From JBLUOA01 sp048060095 (lineage in GTDB: Bacteria; Pseudomonadota; Alphaproteobacteria; Rhodobacterales; Rhodobacteraceae): a stretch of DNA of 64,000 nucleotides. A program made the position numbers and the translations under genes. The notes under the pieces are model-generated. The model had not been told where the DNA came from, did not search any database, and saw nothing but the letters and a program-made list of their open reading frames with translations. Where the stretch lies: assembly GCF_048060095.1 (NCBI RefSeq), contig NZ_JBLUOA010000001.1:1736001-1800000 (forward strand), written 5' to 3'. Positions 25,930 to 35,225 of this stretch are shown here, in pieces (the stretch's first letter is position 1; every line of letters begins with the position of its first letter).

Positions 25930-27120
25930 ATGGAACCCCTTTCCATAGGTGGAATTATCGTCCAGATCATCATTCAGTTCATCCCTGTTTGGATCGCACT
26001 GATTGTCACGTTTTGGCTGTCCATCAGCTACAAACGCAAACTCGGCCTTTATGGCAAACTGTTTGACAGCACCATCGGCATGATCGGCTTTGGCCTTGTC
26101 ATGTTCTGGGTCTTTACCGGCGTCTTTGGCGCGATGGATTGGATCATCACCCATGATCCGCTTGACCAGATTTCGGGCCTTAAGAACAAATCGCCGGGCG
26201 TTCCGGTGCCAGAGGGCGAAGCGGCCTATCCCTACTTCCTGTTGGGCGGCGACAACCTTGCCCGCGATGTGTTCAGCCGGATGATCAAAGGCGCGTGGGT
26301 CGTGGTGCAGATTGCACCGCTCGCGACATTGTTCGCCTTTATGGTGGGGATCACGCTTGGGCTTCCAGCCGGGTATTTTGGCGGTAAGCTCGACACGTTC
26401 CTTAGCTTCCTGGCAAACCTCATCCTCGCCTTCCCGGTTATCCTGCTGTTCTATCTGCTCGTCACGCCAGAGATCGTGGCGACCGGTATTCCGAACTACA
26501 TGGCGGCAGTGCTGTTCATCTTCCCGATCATCTTCCTCGCGGTTCTGCTGAATTCGCGTTTCTACACGCAGCCGAGCATTCGCACGCCGCTTTTGATCGG
26601 AGTGTTGGGGGTTGCAGGATGGCTTTACCTGTCGCTGATCTCGGAGGCGGGCAGCAAGCTCGATCTAATCCCGGCATGGATGGATGGGTTTGACGTTCCG
26701 GGCGGTATCCTCGTTGTGTTCGTGTCGGTTGTGTTCGTCAACTCACCGACAGTGTTCCGGATCGTTCGCGGCCTGACGCTCGACGTGAAAACGCGCGACT
26801 ATGTTGCTGCGGCCCAAACACGCGGCGAGGGCAAATGGTATATCATGCTTTGGGAAATCCTTCCGAACGTGCGTGGCCCGCTGATCGTCGATTTCTGCCT
26901 TCGGATTGGCTACACGACCATCCTGCTTGGAACGCTCGGCTTCTTCGGGTTGGGTCTTCCGCCGGAAAGCCCCGACTGGGGGTCAACCATCAACGAAGGC
27001 CGCAAGCTTCTGTCGGTCTATCTGCACCCTGCCCTGCCCCCAGCACTCGCGCTGATGAGCATGGTGCTTGGGCTGAACCTGCTGGCCGACGGCCTGCGTG
27101 AAGAATCACTGAAAGACTGA
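25930..27120 (+). CDS. ABC transporter permease, DppC-like, extended
   Basis: This is the second membrane subunit. At 396 aa it is about 100 residues longer than common DppC proteins. The extra length comes from additional hydrophobic segments at the N-terminus and between the core helices (about 180-250). The coupling loop is in YVAAAQTRGEGKWYIMLWEILPN. GLGLPPESPDWGSTINEGR matches the family's C-terminal signature. A ribosome site AAGGAGG precedes the ATG. Confidence 0.92.
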   Translation: MEPLSIGGIIVQIIIQFIPVWIALIVTFWLSISYKRKLGLYGKLFDSTIGMIGFGLVMFWVFTGVFGAMDWIITHDPLDQISGLKNKSPGVPVPEGEAAYPYFLLGGDNLARDVFSRMIKGAWVVVQIAPLATLFAFMVGITLGLPAGYFGGKLDTFLSFLANLILAFPVILLFYLLVTPEIVATGIPNYMAAVLFIFPIIFLAVLLNSRFYTQPSIRTPLLIGVLGVAGWLYLSLISEAGSKLDLIPAWMDGFDVPGGILVVFVSVVFVNSPTVFRIVRGLTLDVKTRDYVAAAQTRGEGKWYIMLWEILPNVRGPLIVDFCLRIGYTTILLGTLGFFGLGLPPESPDWGSTINEGRKLLSVYLHPALPPALALMSMVLGLNLLADGLREESLKD

Positions 27121-27132
27121 GGGAAGAAGATC

Positions 27133-29217
27133 ATGGCAAAACGCGACTATGACGGCCCCGTTCTTGAGATCGACAAGCTGTCGATCAGCTTTTTCACGCG
27201 GCTTCGGGAAATTCCGGCGGTTATGGATTTTACCGTCCACGTCCAACCCGGCGAAGCTGTCGGGTTGGTCGGCGAATCCGGCTGCGGTAAATCCACCGTC
27301 GCGTTGGGGGTCATGCAAGACCTTGGCGTGAACGGACGTGTCGTTGGCGGATCGATCAAGTTCAAAGGCCGCGATCTGAGCGAGATGAGCGCGGCAGAAC
27401 TCCGCGACATCCGCGGGAACGAAATCGCAATGATCTATCAGGAACCGATGGCGTCCCTGAACCCCGCGATGAAGATAGGCAAGCAACTCATGGAAGTTCC
27501 GATGATCCATGAGGGGGCTAGCAAAGACGCAGCATACAAACTCGCGCTTGAGGTTGTGACGGACGTGAAACTGCCGGACCCGAAGCGTATCCTCGACAGC
27601 TTTCCGCACCAGCTATCGGGCGGCCAGCAGCAGCGGATCGTCATTGCGATGGCGTTGATGAGCAAACCGGCGCTTCTGATCCTTGACGAACCGACAACCG
27701 CGCTTGACGTGACGGTTGAGGCCGGGATCGTTGAGTTGGTCAAAAACCTCGGCAAGAAATACGGCACATCGATGCTGTTCATTAGTCACAACCTCGGCCT
27801 CGTCCTTGAAACCTGTGATCGAATTTGTGTGATGTATTCGGGTGAAGCGGTTGAACGCGGCTCGATCAAAGACGTCTTTGACGAGATGCAGCACCCCTAT
27901 ACGCAGGCGCTGTTCCGCTCCATCCCGCTACCCGGCGCTGACAAAAACGCACGCCCCCTTGTGGCGATCCCCGGCAATTTCCCCCTGCCGCATGAGCGCC
28001 CGAAAGGGTGTAACTTCGGCCCGCGTTGCGACTATTTTGAACTGGGGCGCTGCGATCAGGGTGACATCAAGATGGCGCCGGTCGGCGGCGTCGAGCGGCA
28101 TGAAACCAGATGCCTCAGATTTGAAGAAATCGACTGGAACGCACCGATCGCGGCCGCTGTGACCACCGAAAAAGCCAAAGTCGGCGATGTCGTTCTGCGC
28201 ATCGACGACCTCAAGAAATACTACGAGGTCGCGGCCAGCGCCCTGTTCGGCGGCGGCAACACCAAGGTCGTGAAGGCCAACGAAACCCTCAGTTTTGAGG
28301 CACGGGAGTCCGAAACGCTTGCCATCGTGGGCGAATCCGGCTGCGGCAAGTCCACCTTCGCCAAGGTGCTGATGGGGCTTGAAACGGCGACGGACGGCAA
28401 GATCGTCATGGGCAACACCGAGATTCAGGACATCCCAATCGAAGAGCGGGATACACAGACAATCTCCTCCGTCCAGATGGTGTTCCAGAACCCGTTTGAC
28501 ACGCTGAACCCGTCGATGACCGTCGGGCGGCAGATCATCCGAGCGCTTGAAATCTTCGGCATCGGCGCGAATGAGGCTGAGCGGCGCGAGCGGATGCTGA
28601 AACTGCTCGACCTCGTGAAGCTGCCCCGCGCCTTTGCGGAACGGATGCCGCGGCAACTGTCCGGCGGGCAAAAGCAACGGGTCGGCATCGCCCGCGCCTT
28701 TGCGGGTGACGCGCAGATCGTCGTGGCGGATGAACCGGTTTCCGCGCTCGACGTGTCGGTGCAGGCCGCCGTGACCGACCTGCTGATGGAAATCCAGCGC
28801 GAGAATAAAACCACGCTGCTGTTCATCAGCCACGACCTGTCCATTGTGCGCTATCTCAGCGACCGGGTGATGGTGATGTATCTGGGCCATGTGGTTGAGA
28901 TGGGATCGACCGATCAGGTCTTCGCACCGCCCTATCACCCCTATACCGAAGCGCTTCTGTCCGCCGTGCCAATCGCCGATACGTCGATTGAGAAAAAGCA
29001 CATCGTCCTAGAAGGCGACATTCCATCCGCGATGAACCCGCCCAGCGGCTGCCCGTTCCAAACACGGTGCCGTTGGAAATCCGAAGTGCCGGGTAATCTT
29101 TGTGAACAGGAGGTTCCGCCCGTCCGCTATCTGGAAAAGGGGCATCAGGTCAAATGTCACCTCGCCGACGATATCCTCGCGCGGATGGAGCCTGTGATTA
29201 AGGTTGCCGCTGAATAG
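27133..29217 (+). CDS. Double ATP-binding protein of the peptide-type ABC importer (DppD-DppF fusion)
   Basis: Two nucleotide-binding domains are fused in 694 aa. Walker A GESGCGKST occurs at 47-55 and 400-408. The signatures are LSGGQQQR and LSGGQKQR, and the Walker B regions are LDEPTTALD and ADEPVSALD. Each half ends with the oligopeptide-family cysteine-rich tail (CNFGPRCDYFELGRC and CPFQTRCRWKS). It powers import with the two permeases upstream. Confidence 0.95.
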   Translation: MAKRDYDGPVLEIDKLSISFFTRLREIPAVMDFTVHVQPGEAVGLVGESGCGKSTVALGVMQDLGVNGRVVGGSIKFKGRDLSEMSAAELRDIRGNEIAMIYQEPMASLNPAMKIGKQLMEVPMIHEGASKDAAYKLALEVVTDVKLPDPKRILDSFPHQLSGGQQQRIVIAMALMSKPALLILDEPTTALDVTVEAGIVELVKNLGKKYGTSMLFISHNLGLVLETCDRICVMYSGEAVERGSIKDVFDEMQHPYTQALFRSIPLPGADKNARPLVAIPGNFPLPHERPKGCNFGPRCDYFELGRCDQGDIKMAPVGGVERHETRCLRFEEIDWNAPIAAAVTTEKAKVGDVVLRIDDLKKYYEVAASALFGGGNTKVVKANETLSFEARESETLAIVGESGCGKSTFAKVLMGLETATDGKIVMGNTEIQDIPIEERDTQTISSVQMVFQNPFDTLNPSMTVGRQIIRALEIFGIGANEAERRERMLKLLDLVKLPRAFAERMPRQLSGGQKQRVGIARAFAGDAQIVVADEPVSALDVSVQAAVTDLLMEIQRENKTTLLFISHDLSIVRYLSDRVMVMYLGHVVEMGSTDQVFAPPYHPYTEALLSAVPIADTSIEKKHIVLEGDIPSAMNPPSGCPFQTRCRWKSEVPGNLCEQEVPPVRYLEKGHQVKCHLADDILARMEPVIKVAAE

Positions 29218-29254
29218 GCTTCCCTTTCCGCGCGGAAATCGGAATACTTTGCTC

Positions 29255-29518
29255 ATGCGACGGTTCGTATTGATCCCCTTTATGCTTGGCGCGTGTCATG
29301 CTGCGGCTGACAGTGGTCGCGGCGCTGCACCCGATCCATGTGGCGCGGCGGCGATGCAGCATATGGTCGGCAAGCACGAAATGGATCTGCCGCCGACCTT
29401 CGACATGCACCTGATGCAGATCGTTCGACCCGGTATAGATGCCGATGGCAGCGTTCCCGAACGCCTACGTATCCATGTCGATGAAAACGGGATCATTACC
29501 AAAGTCGACTGCGGATAG
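29255..29518 (+). CDS. I78-family peptidase inhibitor-like lipoprotein
   Basis: The 87-aa product starts at ATG 29255. It has a lipoprotein signal with lipobox LGAC (C14). The mature part resembles the small I78 protease inhibitors: PDPCGAAAMQHMVGK, IVRPG, then PERLRIHVDENGIITKVDCG. The two cysteines of the mature domain fit the family's single disulfide. It lies 37 bp after the ABC ATPase and abuts the next gene (TAG-ATG). The family call is from pattern memory. Confidence 0.7.
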   Translation: MRRFVLIPFMLGACHAAADSGRGAAPDPCGAAAMQHMVGKHEMDLPPTFDMHLMQIVRPGIDADGSVPERLRIHVDENGIITKVDCG

Positions 29519-29854
29519 ATGTCACGCTTCGCCCCGATGCCGGAGCCACCCTACTACGCCGTGATTTTCACCGCTCAGCGGACAGCTGGCGATAGCGGCT
29601 ACGGCGCGATGGCCGACAAGATGATGGAATTGGCCGAAGAACAACCCGGATATATCGGCGTAGAGACCACGCGGGATGCGGACGGGCTGGGGATCACCGT
29701 CAGCTATTGGGCGGATGAGGAAGCGTTAATTGCATGGAAGAAAGTGTCTGAGCATCTATTGGCTCAAAAGCTCGGTAAATTCCGCTGGTATTCGCATTAC
29801 ACGCTGCGCGTTGCCAAGGTTGAACGTGGATATGAGGGACCAGAAGGGCGTTGA
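29519..29854 (+). CDS. Antibiotic biosynthesis monooxygenase (ABM)-fold protein
   Basis: The 111-aa protein has the ferredoxin-like dimeric barrel pattern: a beta strand (YYAVIFTAQRT), a helix (MADKMMELAEEQPGYIGVE), and the late SYWADEEALIAWKKVSEHLLAQKLG segment. ABM-fold proteins include quinol monooxygenases and heme-degrading enzymes, but many have no known reaction. The ATG directly follows the stop of the I78-like gene, so the two are coupled. Confidence 0.75.
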   Translation: MSRFAPMPEPPYYAVIFTAQRTAGDSGYGAMADKMMELAEEQPGYIGVETTRDADGLGITVSYWADEEALIAWKKVSEHLLAQKLGKFRWYSHYTLRVAKVERGYEGPEGR

Positions 29855-29858
29855 AACA

Positions 29859-29882
29859 GGCCGCCGCTCTGACGCGGCGACC
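29859..29882. terminator. Possible bidirectional terminator between convergent genes
   Basis: GGCCGCCGC (29859-29867) pairs with GCGGCGACC (29874-29882) with one G-U pair and a 6-nt loop. T tracts on either side are short (TGTTTC on the minus strand), so efficiency is doubtful. Confidence 0.45.
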
Positions 29883-29903
29883 TGAGGTAACTAAGGAAAC
29901 TGA

Positions 29904-30413
29904 TTACATTTCTTCGAGGTTCTTCACGACTTCGATCGCGAAAGTGTTGACCAGTGCCGTGTAGAAATCATCCGTGGATGGCGGAATCCGGATCCAACCT
30001 TCAGGCGCAACGCCACCATCGGCAACGGATGCGTCGAGGTTGAGCGGATAGCTCGTCACCGGGGCGATATCGCCATCGTCCGCTTCTTGGCCGGTTTTCG
30101 GCTCAAACACTGCAATAGTGCCTTGCAACTGGTTGAATTCGCCTGATTCTGGCAGAACGCCCGATCCATCGAGTGTGACGGAGTGAATCTCAACCATCAC
30201 GCGGTTCGCGTCTTCAGCCAAATCCACCTGAGCGGCAATCGCCGCCCGCAGGTCATCGTTCAGGGTCGGCCAATACTCCATGGCATTCGCCCCTTCAACC
30301 GCGCTGAGATCAGTTTGCACATCGATTTCAGACAATTGGACGTCATCCGCATAAGCAAATGTCGACGTCGCGGCGAGCGCCGCACCAAATACTACCGTTT
30401 TGAACATAGTCAT
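29904..30413 (-). CDS. Hypothetical exported protein
   Basis: The 169-aa product has a clear signal peptide (MFKTVVFGAALAATSTFAYA, cleaved before DDVQ). The mature part is acidic. It contains an ANAMEYWPTLNDDLRAAI segment, a central beta-rich stretch and a C-terminal helix (FYTALVNTFAIEVVKNLEEM). I do not recognise a family. Two starts two codons apart (MTM) cannot be separated. The lytic transglycosylase gene lies 114 bp upstream on the same strand. Confidence 0.75.
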   Translation of the reverse strand: MTMFKTVVFGAALAATSTFAYADDVQLSEIDVQTDLSAVEGANAMEYWPTLNDDLRAAIAAQVDLAEDANRVMVEIHSVTLDGSGVLPESGEFNQLQGTIAVFEPKTGQEADDGDIAPVTSYPLNLDASVADGGVAPEGWIRIPPSTDDFYTALVNTFAIEVVKNLEEM

Positions 30414-30527
30414 TTGTTCTTCCTTTCGGTCAAAGCCAGCGCAGAGCGTCTGGCGATTACGGAGAGAAGAACGAGGGGCTCGGGCTTTGGTTCCGAAACG
30501 ATTTTTTCAACAGGCGGGAATACGCCG

Positions 30528-31112
30528 TCAACTACCGAGGATCACGCGGACGTAGTTGCGGGTTTCGCGGTATGGCGGGACGCCTCCGTGACGCTCCACC
30601 GCTTGCGGGCCTGCGTTATAGGCCGCTAGGGCCAAGCGCCATGTGCGGAATTTCTCATACTGTCGACGCAGATAGCGCGCACCACCATCCAGATTTTGAT
30701 ATGGATCACGCGGGTTTACCCCCAATCGTCGCGCCGTTGCGGGCATTAACTGGGCAAGGCCAAGCGCCCCTTTATGCGACCGCGCACCAGCGTTCCAATT
30801 GGATTCCTGTTGCACCAACCGCAGGAATAAATCCTCCGGAACGCCATGCCGTCGCGCGGCGTCGCGGGCCATTTGCAGGTAAGGGCCGTTGTAGCGCCCG
30901 GAATAACGCACGTTCCCGGCATTTGACGGCGTATTGACCGACGGTGGTTGCAAACGGACGGAGTTCGCATATTGCGACGCCGCGCGGCTATCCAGAACGG
31001 CCGTTTGAGAACGAAAAACGGAAGATCGCGACGAGCTTGAAAGCGATAACCCTTCGGCGAATGCCTGCCCCGGAAACAACAAAATAAGTGTCAGAACAAT
31101 TAATTTCTTCAT
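30528..31112 (-). CDS. Lytic transglycosylase (SLT domain)
   Basis: This is a periplasmic muramidase-type enzyme that cleaves peptidoglycan glycan strands. From ATG at 31112, with a GGGGCGGG ribosome site, it is 194 aa. It has a signal peptide ending GQAFA, a linker, and the SLT domain (about 76-190) with catalytic E103 in QQESNWNAGA, ALGLAQLMP, and ALAAYNAGPQAVERHGG. It is divergent from ssb. Confidence 0.93.
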   Translation of the reverse strand: MKKLIVLTLILLFPGQAFAEGLSLSSSSRSSVFRSQTAVLDSRAASQYANSVRLQPPSVNTPSNAGNVRYSGRYNGPYLQMARDAARRHGVPEDLFLRLVQQESNWNAGARSHKGALGLAQLMPATARRLGVNPRDPYQNLDGGARYLRRQYEKFRTWRLALAAYNAGPQAVERHGGVPPYRETRNYVRVILGS

Positions 31113-31252
31113 GACCCGCCCCACACGTTTCGCGCGCAACTATACCGTTTTTTTCCATGTTCGCCAGTCCGACGGCAATAAGGCTTTTATTTACGTTGAT
31201 GCGGTGGTCTAAAGTCCGAAACCAGAAACGAGAGATTCGAGGGAGAAGCCCA

Positions 31253-31720
31253 ATGGCCGGTTCGGTGAACAAAGTGATCCTGATAGGTAATCTGGGCCGC
31301 GATCCAGAAGTGCGGACGTTCCAGAACGGCGGCAAAGTCTGCAATTTGCGGATCGCCACGTCTGAAAACTGGAAAGACAAAAACACCGGAGAGCGGCGGG
31401 AAAAGACCGAATGGCATTCGGTTGCCATCTTTCAGGAAGGGCTCGTCCGGATTGCTGAACAGTATCTGCGCAAGGGGTCCAAGGTCTATATCGAAGGCCA
31501 GCTTCAGACCCGGAAGTGGCAGGATCAAAGCGGTCAGGATCGGTATTCGACCGAGGTTGTTCTACAAGGCTTCAACGGCGTTCTGACCATGCTCGACGGG
31601 CGTGGCGAGGGCGGCGGTGGTGGCGGCGGCGGATATGGCGGTGGCCAGTCCTCCGGCGGCTACGACAGCGGATCATCCGGCCCGGCGCCCAGCGACCTTG
31701 ACGACGAAATCCCGTTCTAA
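31253..31720 (+). CDS. ssb: Single-stranded DNA-binding protein
   Basis: SSB coats single-stranded DNA in replication, recombination and repair. The 155-aa product begins MAGSVNKVILIGNLGRDPEVR. It has an OB fold (about 1-110), a glycine/serine-rich linker and the acidic protein-interaction tip DDEIPF. ATG at 31253 has a GGGAGAAG ribosome site. The frame extends to 31157 without family resemblance. Confidence 0.97.
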   Translation: MAGSVNKVILIGNLGRDPEVRTFQNGGKVCNLRIATSENWKDKNTGERREKTEWHSVAIFQEGLVRIAEQYLRKGSKVYIEGQLQTRKWQDQSGQDRYSTEVVLQGFNGVLTMLDGRGEGGGGGGGGYGGGQSSGGYDSGSSGPAPSDLDDEIPF

Positions 31721-31756
31721 CCGGTAATCGGTGGCGTTTCGGCGCCACCTGATATT

Positions 31757-32875
31757 TCAGCTTTGGCGATTTTCCAAAGCTTCGCTCAACACAGAGCGGA
31801 CAGTCGAAATATCCACGTCCGACGTGATAAACGCATTCCCAATGTCGCGCGCCAGAATGAACCGCAGTGTGCCATCGACGACTTTCTTGTCCTGCCCCAT
31901 CAGGGCGATCAGGCGATCAGCGTCCGGTAAATCGCCCGGAACATCCGCAAGATCGGTCTTTAGACCCATCACCTTGAAATGCGCCCGCACCCGGCTTGGG
32001 CATTCCTGCGAACACAGGCCAAGCCGCGCGGAAACCTCGAACGCCAAAGCGCATCCAATCGCGACGCCTTCGCCGTGCAACAAGCGGTCGGAATAACCCG
32101 TCGCGGCCTCCAGCGCGTGCCCGAATGTATGGCCGAGGTTCAAGAGCGCCCGAACCCCCTGCTCCGTCTCATCAGCGGCCACAATGTCAGCTTTGTTTTG
32201 ACAGGACCGCCGCACCGCCTCTGCCCGAAGCGTCGTGTCACCATCCGCCAAAGCGGGGCCGTTCTGTTCCAGCCAGTCGAAGAAATCGGCGTCCCCCAGA
32301 AGTCCGTATTTAATGACCTCACCATACCCGGCAAGGAAATCGCGCGGGTTGAGGGTGTCCAGCACATCGATGTCCGCAAGGACCAATGAGGGCTGATGAA
32401 ACGCGCCGATCAGGTTCTTCCCCTGCGGCGCATTGATCCCGGTCTTACCGCCAACAGAGCTGTCGACCTGAGCAAGCAGCGTCGTCGGGATTTGCACAAA
32501 CCGCACCCCGCGCCGAAGCACCGCAGCCGCAAAGCCGCCAAGATCGCCGATAACACCACCGCCGAACGCGATGACGACGTCGTTCCGCTCAACCTGTTGA
32601 TCCAATAACCATTCGACCGCGCGACTGAATTGCGCCCAGCATTTGGTTGCCTCGCCCGATGGCAAAGCAAGCGCGGTCATTTCAATGCCGTCGGCAGCAA
32701 GGCCCGCCTTCAGCGCATCAAGGTGAAGGTCTGCGACGGTTTCATCGGTCAAAACCGCAACGCGCGGGCGCGACAGCAGCGGCGCGATTTCGGCACCAGC
32801 GCGTGCAATCAAGTCGGACCCCACCCGAATGTCATAGGAACGATCTTGCAAATCCACGCGCAAGGTTTCGGTCAT
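31757..32875 (-). CDS. aroB: 3-dehydroquinate synthase
   Basis: AroB converts DAHP to 3-dehydroquinate in the shikimate pathway. The 372-aa protein has the NAD-binding and active-site blocks FGGGVIGDLGGFAA, RGVRFVQIPTTLLAQVDSSVGGKTGIN and NLGHTFGHALEA with zinc-binding histidines. Its ATG overlaps the aroK stop by 4 bp, the common aroK-aroB order. Confidence 0.97.
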   Translation of the reverse strand: MTETLRVDLQDRSYDIRVGSDLIARAGAEIAPLLSRPRVAVLTDETVADLHLDALKAGLAADGIEMTALALPSGEATKCWAQFSRAVEWLLDQQVERNDVVIAFGGGVIGDLGGFAAAVLRRGVRFVQIPTTLLAQVDSSVGGKTGINAPQGKNLIGAFHQPSLVLADIDVLDTLNPRDFLAGYGEVIKYGLLGDADFFDWLEQNGPALADGDTTLRAEAVRRSCQNKADIVAADETEQGVRALLNLGHTFGHALEAATGYSDRLLHGEGVAIGCALAFEVSARLGLCSQECPSRVRAHFKVMGLKTDLADVPGDLPDADRLIALMGQDKKVVDGTLRFILARDIGNAFITSDVDISTVRSVLSEALENRQS

Positions 32876-33420
32876 TGGGCAGGCTCCAGCACATCCGGTC
32901 TCGTTTCAAGCGCGGCAATCACCGCCTGCGCCATTTCGTCAATGGAATAGGACGCACGCGCATCGACCGCAATGTCAGCGCGGGCATAAAGCGGCACGCG
33001 CGTTTCGTAGAGGTCGCGCAGAGTTTCATACGGATTCTCCGTCCTGAGAAGCGGGCGCGTGGTTTTGTGCCGCACCCGATTCCACAACAACCGCAGATCG
33101 GCCCGCAGCCAGACCGATATCCCCTTATCCCGAATGATCGCCCTGTTCCGTTGGGCCAAGAATGCGCCACCACCGGTTGAAAGAATCCCGCATTGTTCCT
33201 CAAGAAGCCGCGTGATGACCTGCGTTTCCTTATCGCGAAAGAACTCTTCCCCGTCCCGTTCAAAAATCTCGGCAATGGTCATGTTAGCGGCGCGAACGAT
33301 TTCTTCGTCCGAATCAAGAAACGGCACACCCAACTTCGCAGCGACCGCTTTGCCGACAGCGGTTTTCCCGGCGCCCATCATTCCGACAAGCACCACAGTC
33401 TTTTTAAGGCGTTGGCCCAT
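32872..33420 (-). CDS. aroK: Shikimate kinase
   Basis: AroK phosphorylates shikimate at the 3-hydroxyl. The 182-aa P-loop kinase has Walker A GMMGAGKT (13-20), the shikimate-binding DSDEEI block, STGGGAFL and the lid RPLLRTENP. It is the first gene of the aroK-aroB pair, divergent from the 45-aa peptide gene. Confidence 0.96.
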   Translation of the reverse strand: MGQRLKKTVVLVGMMGAGKTAVGKAVAAKLGVPFLDSDEEIVRAANMTIAEIFERDGEEFFRDKETQVITRLLEEQCGILSTGGGAFLAQRNRAIIRDKGISVWLRADLRLLWNRVRHKTTRPLLRTENPYETLRDLYETRVPLYARADIAVDARASYSIDEMAQAVIAALETRPDVLEPAQ

Positions 33421-33547
33421 AACGGCACAGTCTCGCGCAAATAAAATTTCTTGCCCTCAATGGCGTGATATTGCTGAAAAGGCTATATATAAAGTCAGAC
33501 AAAGCGTTCAAAGCGCTATCAAAGATCGAGCGGGCAGAGGACATCAT

Positions 33548-33685
33548 ATGATGGCACGACTATTCAAGCTATTGATATTCCTAATTGTTGTGGGATTCGT
33601 TGGCCTTGCCGGCTTTGCCTATCTGGGTGATTTGTCCCCCGAACAATCCGAACAGAGCGATGCGGTGACGCTGGATGTCAACTAA
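33548..33685 (+). CDS. Small membrane protein (45 aa) upstream of the 515-aa protein and xerD
   Basis: The frame runs from ATG at 33548 (a second ATG follows directly) to TAA and encodes 45 aa. A basic start (MMARLFK) is followed by a hydrophobic helix (about 8-26) and an acidic tail (YLGDLSPEQSEQSDAVTLDVN) that would face the periplasm. Its end overlaps the start of the 515-aa gene by 11 bp in another frame, which suggests coupled translation. I recognise similar short proteins at this position in related genomes but know no function. Confidence 0.72.
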   Translation: MMARLFKLLIFLIVVGFVGLAGFAYLGDLSPEQSEQSDAVTLDVN

Positions 33686-35222
33686 AGCGGCATCTTCCAG
33701 GGTTCTGGCGCGTTTGCTGGCCTCTGTCGGGGCCTGTTTGGGCGCGGTATCCCTTGCGTCAGCCGAAGCGCCGATGTCCGCCATCGACTGGCTGTCAGAA
33801 TCGGTGACAGCCCCCGTTGTCATGACGCCCAACGAAGAGGCTGTTGCCAACACCGCCGCGATTGAATCGATAACGGTTCAACCGCTTGATGCGACGCCAC
33901 CCGATGCTGTCGGTATCCTGTCGCCCGCCGTGACCGGATTCCCGACGAACCTTTGGGGCCGCGGCGAAAGTGAGGCGATCATTTCGGCGGTGCTGGACAG
34001 CCCGGTCGAAACGCTACCGGCTACAGCAGCTTTGCGGCAACGGGTTCTGCTGGCTGAGGCTGACGCGCCGGTTGCTTCTGACGGATCGGTGCTTCTGGCG
34101 CGAGTCGACAAACTTCTCGACATCGGGGCACTTGATGACGCACAGGCGCTTTTGGATCAGGCCGGTCCGACAACGCCGGATCTGTTCCGGCGCTGGTTTG
34201 ATGTTGCGCTTTTGACCGGGACCGAGGATCGCGCCTGCGAAGCGCTTCGATCAAACAGCGACATTGCCCCGACCTATCAGGCCCGCATTTTCTGCCTCGC
34301 GCGGAATGGCGACTGGGACGCCGCGGCGCTGACGCTGAATTCAGCGGCGTCTTTAGGGGTGGTCGATCAGGCGGAATATGACCTGATTTCCCGGTTCCTC
34401 GACCCTGAGCTTTTTGAAGGCGACCCGCCCCTGCCGATCCCGGATCGCCCGACGCCGCTCGTGTTCCGCATGTTCGAGGCGATTGGGGAGCCGCTGCCGA
34501 CCCAAACCCTGCCCCGCGCCTTTGCCCATGCCGATCTGCGGTCGACCGCCGGCTGGAAAGCGCGGATAGAAGCGGCAGAACGCCTTGCCCGCGTTGGCGC
34601 GATTTCGGACAACAGATTACTTGGCATCTATTCCGAACGGTCGCCTGCTGCATCAGGTGGCCTATGGGATCGCGTTGACGCCTTGCAGGAATTCGACGCG
34701 GCTGTCAGCGACAGCGACGCCGACGCGGTTAACGAAACCTTCGCACGGGCATGGCGCGAAATGGCGCGCGCGGGCTTGTCGCGTGTGTTCGCCCGTCTTT
34801 ATGCCCCGCAGCTTTCAGAGATGGAATTGGACGGAGCTACTGCCGACCTCGCCTTTCGCGCAGCCCTTCTGTCGGATGACTATGAGGTTGCCGCCCGGAA
34901 CCGCCCGACCAAAACACCAGACGATAAGTTCCTTACCGCCCTCGCCCAAGGCCGACCAGACACGGCGATTGCCACGAATGATCGCGCGCAGGCCGTCCGG
35001 GATGGGTTTGACGGCGGGGCGCCTTCGGTTGAGTTTTCCAACCTGCTGAATGAAGACCGCCTCGGCGAAGCGATCCTGACGGCCGTTGATCGGTTCACTC
35101 AAGGGGCGGAAGGCGATCTGGAACAGATCAGTCGGTCGCTCAGGTTTTTTCGATCCGTTGGCCTTGAAGACACGGCACGGCAGGCAAGCTTGCAATTCCT
35201 CCTCATGTCCGGGCGGAGCTAA
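33675..35222 (+). CDS. Hypothetical secreted, repeat-like helical protein (515 aa)
   Basis: A signal peptide (about 1-30, ending SLASA) is followed by a mature protein made largely of short alpha helices. Paired-helix stretches such as LLDIGALDDAQALLDQAG and CLARNGDWDAAALTLNSAASLG resemble tetratricopeptide-type solenoids, though no strict TPR consensus is visible. It overlaps the 45-aa gene upstream and ends 3 bp before xerD. The conserved linkage with xerD is from memory. The function is unknown. Confidence 0.8.
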   Translation: MSTKAASSRVLARLLASVGACLGAVSLASAEAPMSAIDWLSESVTAPVVMTPNEEAVANTAAIESITVQPLDATPPDAVGILSPAVTGFPTNLWGRGESEAIISAVLDSPVETLPATAALRQRVLLAEADAPVASDGSVLLARVDKLLDIGALDDAQALLDQAGPTTPDLFRRWFDVALLTGTEDRACEALRSNSDIAPTYQARIFCLARNGDWDAAALTLNSAASLGVVDQAEYDLISRFLDPELFEGDPPLPIPDRPTPLVFRMFEAIGEPLPTQTLPRAFAHADLRSTAGWKARIEAAERLARVGAISDNRLLGIYSERSPAASGGLWDRVDALQEFDAAVSDSDADAVNETFARAWREMARAGLSRVFARLYAPQLSEMELDGATADLAFRAALLSDDYEVAARNRPTKTPDDKFLTALAQGRPDTAIATNDRAQAVRDGFDGGAPSVEFSNLLNEDRLGEAILTAVDRFTQGAEGDLEQISRSLRFFRSVGLEDTARQASLQFLLMSGRS

Positions 35223-35225
35223 GCC

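Noticed and set aside
31140..31252. SOS box upstream of ssb
   Set aside because: GTTC near 31160 is followed by CGAC instead of GTTC at the required spacing. No convincing LexA site is present.
31730..31749. Hairpin GGTGGCG-TTTCGG-CGCCACC between ssb and aroB as a terminator
   Set aside because: The 7-bp stem is real, but no T tract follows on either strand. At most it is a weak transcript end.
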